From: Vanessa cardui
Taxonomy: Eukaryota; Arthropoda; Insecta; Lepidoptera; Nymphalidae
Direction: 5' to 3'
Assembly (NCBI RefSeq): GCF_905220365.1
Contig: NC_061126.1
Location: 10,540,001 to 10,604,000 of the forward strand
Length of the DNA: 64,000 nucleotides
Part shown: positions 60,643 to 64,000 of the stretch, piece by piece
Numbering within the stretch: the stretch's first letter is position 1
Layout of the letters: each line of letters opens with the position of its first letter
Notes under the pieces: model-generated
Databases searched by the model: none
The model's input: the letters and a program-made list of their open reading frames with translations, nothing else
What the model was told of the DNA's origin: nothing
Made by a program: the position numbers and the translations under genes

Positions 60643-61501
60643 TACAAGCGGTCCTTCACAAGCAATCAGGGTAAAGATGACGACGGGGCCGGCCAACGGG
60701 CGTTCAAACAGGAGCCTAGGTAATAAGGAAGGCTATCTACCCCATACATAGCACCGAGCTATCAATTTATTTAAAAACTTTGACTTATTGTCAGTATCAT
60801 CAAGGATTTATTGACACACATTCATAATAATAAGGCAAATTAGGTCTATCATCTAAATTTACAAAAGTGTATTCGGAAATATATATTCTCGTATTTTTGT
60901 AACTTTGTAATACTGCGACATAAATGATTATTTTCATTTGAAGGCTGATTCAATATTTTTTGTCCGATGTTGAAAATTTGTTTTTTATAATATAACGTCA
61001 TTATTTTTATCTAATACTACCAAAACCAACGCTGATGATTAATAAAATGACGTCTTAAAGCAAAATATATATTCATGGTGCTATAATTATTTGGACAGTC
61101 ACCCTAAAGACGCCACGGCTATCCGACGAGCAAGCAAACACGAGCCTACATAGTAAATGTTTGTGGGAGGCGCTGGGAATAAAGGCTTCGAGGGAGCTTA
61201 TTACACCGTTCCAAAATTAATCTGCGATGATACTGAAAATGAACAAAAATATTGCATCTCGCATGTAAGAGAATTTTTTTAATCAAACTCGATCCTTTAG
61301 ACTGTAACGAAAATAATCGTGAAGATTATTATGAATAATATGATAGTTATTGTAAGCTGTCTGTTCGTTTTGTGAAATCTATAATGTGAAGAAACGAATA
61401 TCTCAGTTTTATAAATACCGTATAGCTTGGAACGTTTAAATATCCACCAATTTGGTGAAATAAAGTACCAAAATTATTCTAAAAAGCCCCAGTAAAAATA
61501 G
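60643..61501. other. Unique sequence, nothing coding recognised
   Basis: A GC-elevated patch at about 61085-61200 contains CGCCACGGCTATCCGACGAG. Confidence 0.35.
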
Positions 61502-61771
61502 ATTTACTTGGTGGTAGGGCTTTGTGCCCGCCTGGATGAGTACTAATCAAATATTCTACCACTAAATAGCAATACTTAGTATTATTGTATTCCAGTTTAA
61601 GAGGTGAACAAGTGTAACTGCAGGCACAAGGGACATAACATATTAGGTGCCACGATTGATGGCGCATTGATCCTTTACGGTATGATTAATATTTCTCTCA
61701 GCATGTCTAAGTACAGTGATGAGCACTTATCATCCAGGTCCATTTGCCCGTCCGACGATCTAAAATATAAA
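61502..61771 (+). repeat. L-repeat, diverged
   Basis: TTACTTGGTGGTAGGGCTTT, ATATTCTACCACTAAATAGC, GCAGGCACAAGGGACATAAC and ATTTGCCCGTCCGACGATCT are in order. The GGTAGGTACCACCCACTC block is shortened. Confidence 0.7.
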
Positions 61772-63120
61772 ACCTCTTTAGAAAAAAATCGAGCCTCGTA
61801 TTAATCTAGTCTTGTATAATGTTATAAGTAAGTGTTTAAAGTGAACTATTAAACTTGCACAAACGGAAATTAAAAGTCGATAGAGTAGGTACTCGAAAGA
61901 TAAAACTTAATATTCAATATTTCTTTGCCTAACCTTAGCAATAACGGATGGTTTGCATAAAATTAAACATTGCGTAATTCCACGATGTGTTATTTACAAA
62001 GTCATACATTTCACCGACAGCCGCTTTTGATGAGGCATCGTAATCGATCCGAACAATGAAAGAAATGACATGCTACCGTGAAGCCGTAGTTGCGTTCGAC
62101 GTGAGTGATGACGCGTTTTCACAGCCGATTTGGGTCGAGAAATGCTTTTTATTGTACGAAATGTTTGTTGTCACTTTTCGGCAGAATTTTTACTTTAAAA
62201 TACTGATATAAAAATCATTGTATATTCATCCAACAAATATGATTGTCATTTTGCGTTTTTTTTTATTTAACTAAAAAGTCCTTTTTTAATTGATATAGGT
62301 AACATTGAGTTCTATGATCCTACTACTTTAAGATCATGCTTGGACGAATTCTAATAAAAGGCATAGAAGTCAATTAAGTAGCAGCATAATACTTTACTTA
62401 ATATTAAAATTTAATGTACGCCTAACAAAGCGAGGAAACACGTCATAGTTAATATTGCTTAAATCATATTGTTAATTATATAACATTATAAAATACACTT
62501 CGTATAAAACATATGTACTTACAATACTACCACAAAAACTACATGCAATGAGGTCTAAGAAGTTAATACAGAAATAATCTGAAATATCGGCAAAGCAATA
62601 TGATAGACATATTTTTATTTTCAAATTGATGACTTTCGGTCTTATATATATTATATATTATTATATTGTATATTATTGTCAATTATTAATTAAATCATTG
62701 TAGCGTTATCTGCCTGTTACCAATAATATTATAATGATATCTAATTACTTCAGACAACTGAACTATTTAAGAATAAAACTAATTCAAAATTGTGTAAGCT
62801 TACTCGAATAAAGAATATATCGATTTATATACACGCACGTATATATATTTGTATATATGTACGTATACGTATGAAAATTATATTTTATACTATATTTAAA
62901 CAGACCATACAAGCACAACTTTTAAATTTTAACTTGCAATAGAGCTTTATCAAAAGAAAATTATGTTTGAAAGAGCGCAGATATTTTAAAAAGCTGCCGA
63001 ACACAATTAACGGATATGAGATTATAAATAGACTTTTCAAATTATAAAAATGTATATATAAGGCATGTTCACTTGTGTTATAAATGGACATATCTCAAAT
63101 TGGCTTACATCTAAAAAGAT
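61772..63120. other. Unique DNA with a GC-elevated island and AT microsatellites
   Basis: The island at about 61990-62170 contains TTGCGTTCGACGTGAGTGAT. AT-rich simple repeats occur at about 62640-62690 and 62820-62870 (alternating TATACG/TATATA units). Confidence 0.35.
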
Positions 63121-63425
63121 CAGCAACAACAACAACAGCCTGTAAATTCCCACAGTTGGGCTAAAGGCCTCCTCTCCCTTTGAGCAGAAAGTTTGGAACA
63201 TATTCCACCACGCTGTTCCAATGCGGGTTGGTGGAATACACATGTGGCAGAATTTCTTTGAAATTTGTCACATGCAGGTTTCCTCACGATGTTTTTCTTT
63301 CACCGCTGAGCACGAGATGAATTATAAAGACAAATTAAGCTCATGAATCAGCGGTGCTTGCCTGGGTTTGAACCCGCAATCATCGGTTAAGATGCACGCA
63401 TTCTAACCACTGGGCCATCTCGACT
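63121..63425 (-). mobile_element. SINE family B, full length with (CAA)n tail
   Basis: The complete head is present: CTAACCACTGGGCCATCTCG (A box, plus strand) and GGGTTTGAACCCGC (B box, plus strand). The body carries AAATTAAGCTCATGAATCAG and CATGTGGCAGAATTTC. The 3' tail is (CAA)n on plus, (TTG)n on the element strand, rather than the GTAAAGTAA seen in other copies. Confidence 0.82.
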
Positions 63426-64000
63426 TGTTTTATATATGTTTTTATGTATGTCAATGTGAAATTGAAAATACCGTTATAAATTTTGAACTGTCGAAAAATA
63501 ATGATCCATAAGATATTGCTCACAATTTAATGCATAATTACTGGGCAGTTTGTATATCTTTTTAAGTAAATTTTAGTTAAATTATAAAAACCCTAACCTA
63601 ACCGAAATATAATATCGAAATTGTATATGTTTTATTGTAAGCTGAATAAACGTTCGCAATCTTTCGACGGCTTACAATTGCACGAGATTATAATCTAACG
63701 ATACTTACAACTTTACGGTGATATATGTATGTATATATCTACATTTAGTAGACGAAATAAAAGTGTTGGCAAAGGCGTCTGACACCGGCTTACGATTGTA
63801 CGGCTTCGGCGAGACAGAGCTAATTGTCATGTACTATTGTACTTTAAATGAATGTGTGGTGTTTTGTTTCCATACCACGATCATGGACAGTTGCTATCTA
63901 GTTTTTATCAAAGAGGGTTTAGGGTTCAAAGCGTCTGGAGTTAGGGAACGATAGAAACAAAGAAATAGTTAATACTGGGGGATTAGTAATATCCTTCACA
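63426..64000. other. Unique sequence to window end, no gene recognised
   Basis: A GC-elevated patch at about 63745-63830 (with CGTCTGACACCGGCTTACGA and CGGCTTCGGCGAGACAGAGC) is open on the plus strand for 78 codons but without a convincing start or motif. Confidence 0.3.

Overview
This window looks like a piece of a lepidopteran (butterfly or moth) nuclear genome. It is AT-rich and has no recognisable intact host protein-coding gene, rRNA gene, tRNA gene or CRISPR array. The assignment to Lepidoptera rests on the repeats: three tRNA-headed SINE types with visible B boxes, short non-autonomous Helitrons that end in CTAGT, a very common butterfly repeat beginning TGGTGGTAGGGCTTTGTGC (called the L-repeat here), and non-LTR retrotransposon tails carrying the ACTTGAATAAAGT signature. 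All family calls are from memory and pattern recognition; no database search was possible.

Layout. From 1 to 4.5 kb there is a cluster of SINE, Helitron, L-repeat and reverse-transcriptase (RT) remnants. From 4.5 to 13.5 kb the sequence is mostly unique and AT-rich. From 13.5 to 30.3 kb repeats are dense: Lep1-type Helitrons, a 190-bp near-perfect palindrome, a rearranged SINE, a second RT remnant, a candidate exon (21648-21791) and a 329-bp MITE with 100-bp terminal inverted repeats and TTATAA flanks. From 30.3 to 40.6 kb there is mostly unique sequence with GC-elevated islands and a 74-bp near-perfect hairpin at 40057-40130. From 40.65 to 46.0 kb a long non-LTR retrotransposon lies on the minus strand, with an L1-type ORF1, an AP-endonuclease and an RT. 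Its ORF2 is broken only by a 1-nt change in a homopolymer. From 46.0 to 64.0 kb unique sequence resumes, with a CpG-dense island at 47.8-48.05 kb, more SINEs, L-repeats and a Helitron, and a 90-bp tandem duplication at 60.5 kb.

How the parts relate. The only clear proteins belong to the LINE: an RNA-binding ORF1 protein and an endonuclease/RT ORF2 that together carry out target-primed retrotransposition. The SINEs depend on some LINE machinery, and the Helitron and MITE copies depend on transposases not encoded here. About twenty GC- or CpG-elevated islands lie between repeats. They are candidates for conserved regulatory DNA, so the window could be a gene desert or a long intron of a developmental gene; this is inference from composition and motifs only.
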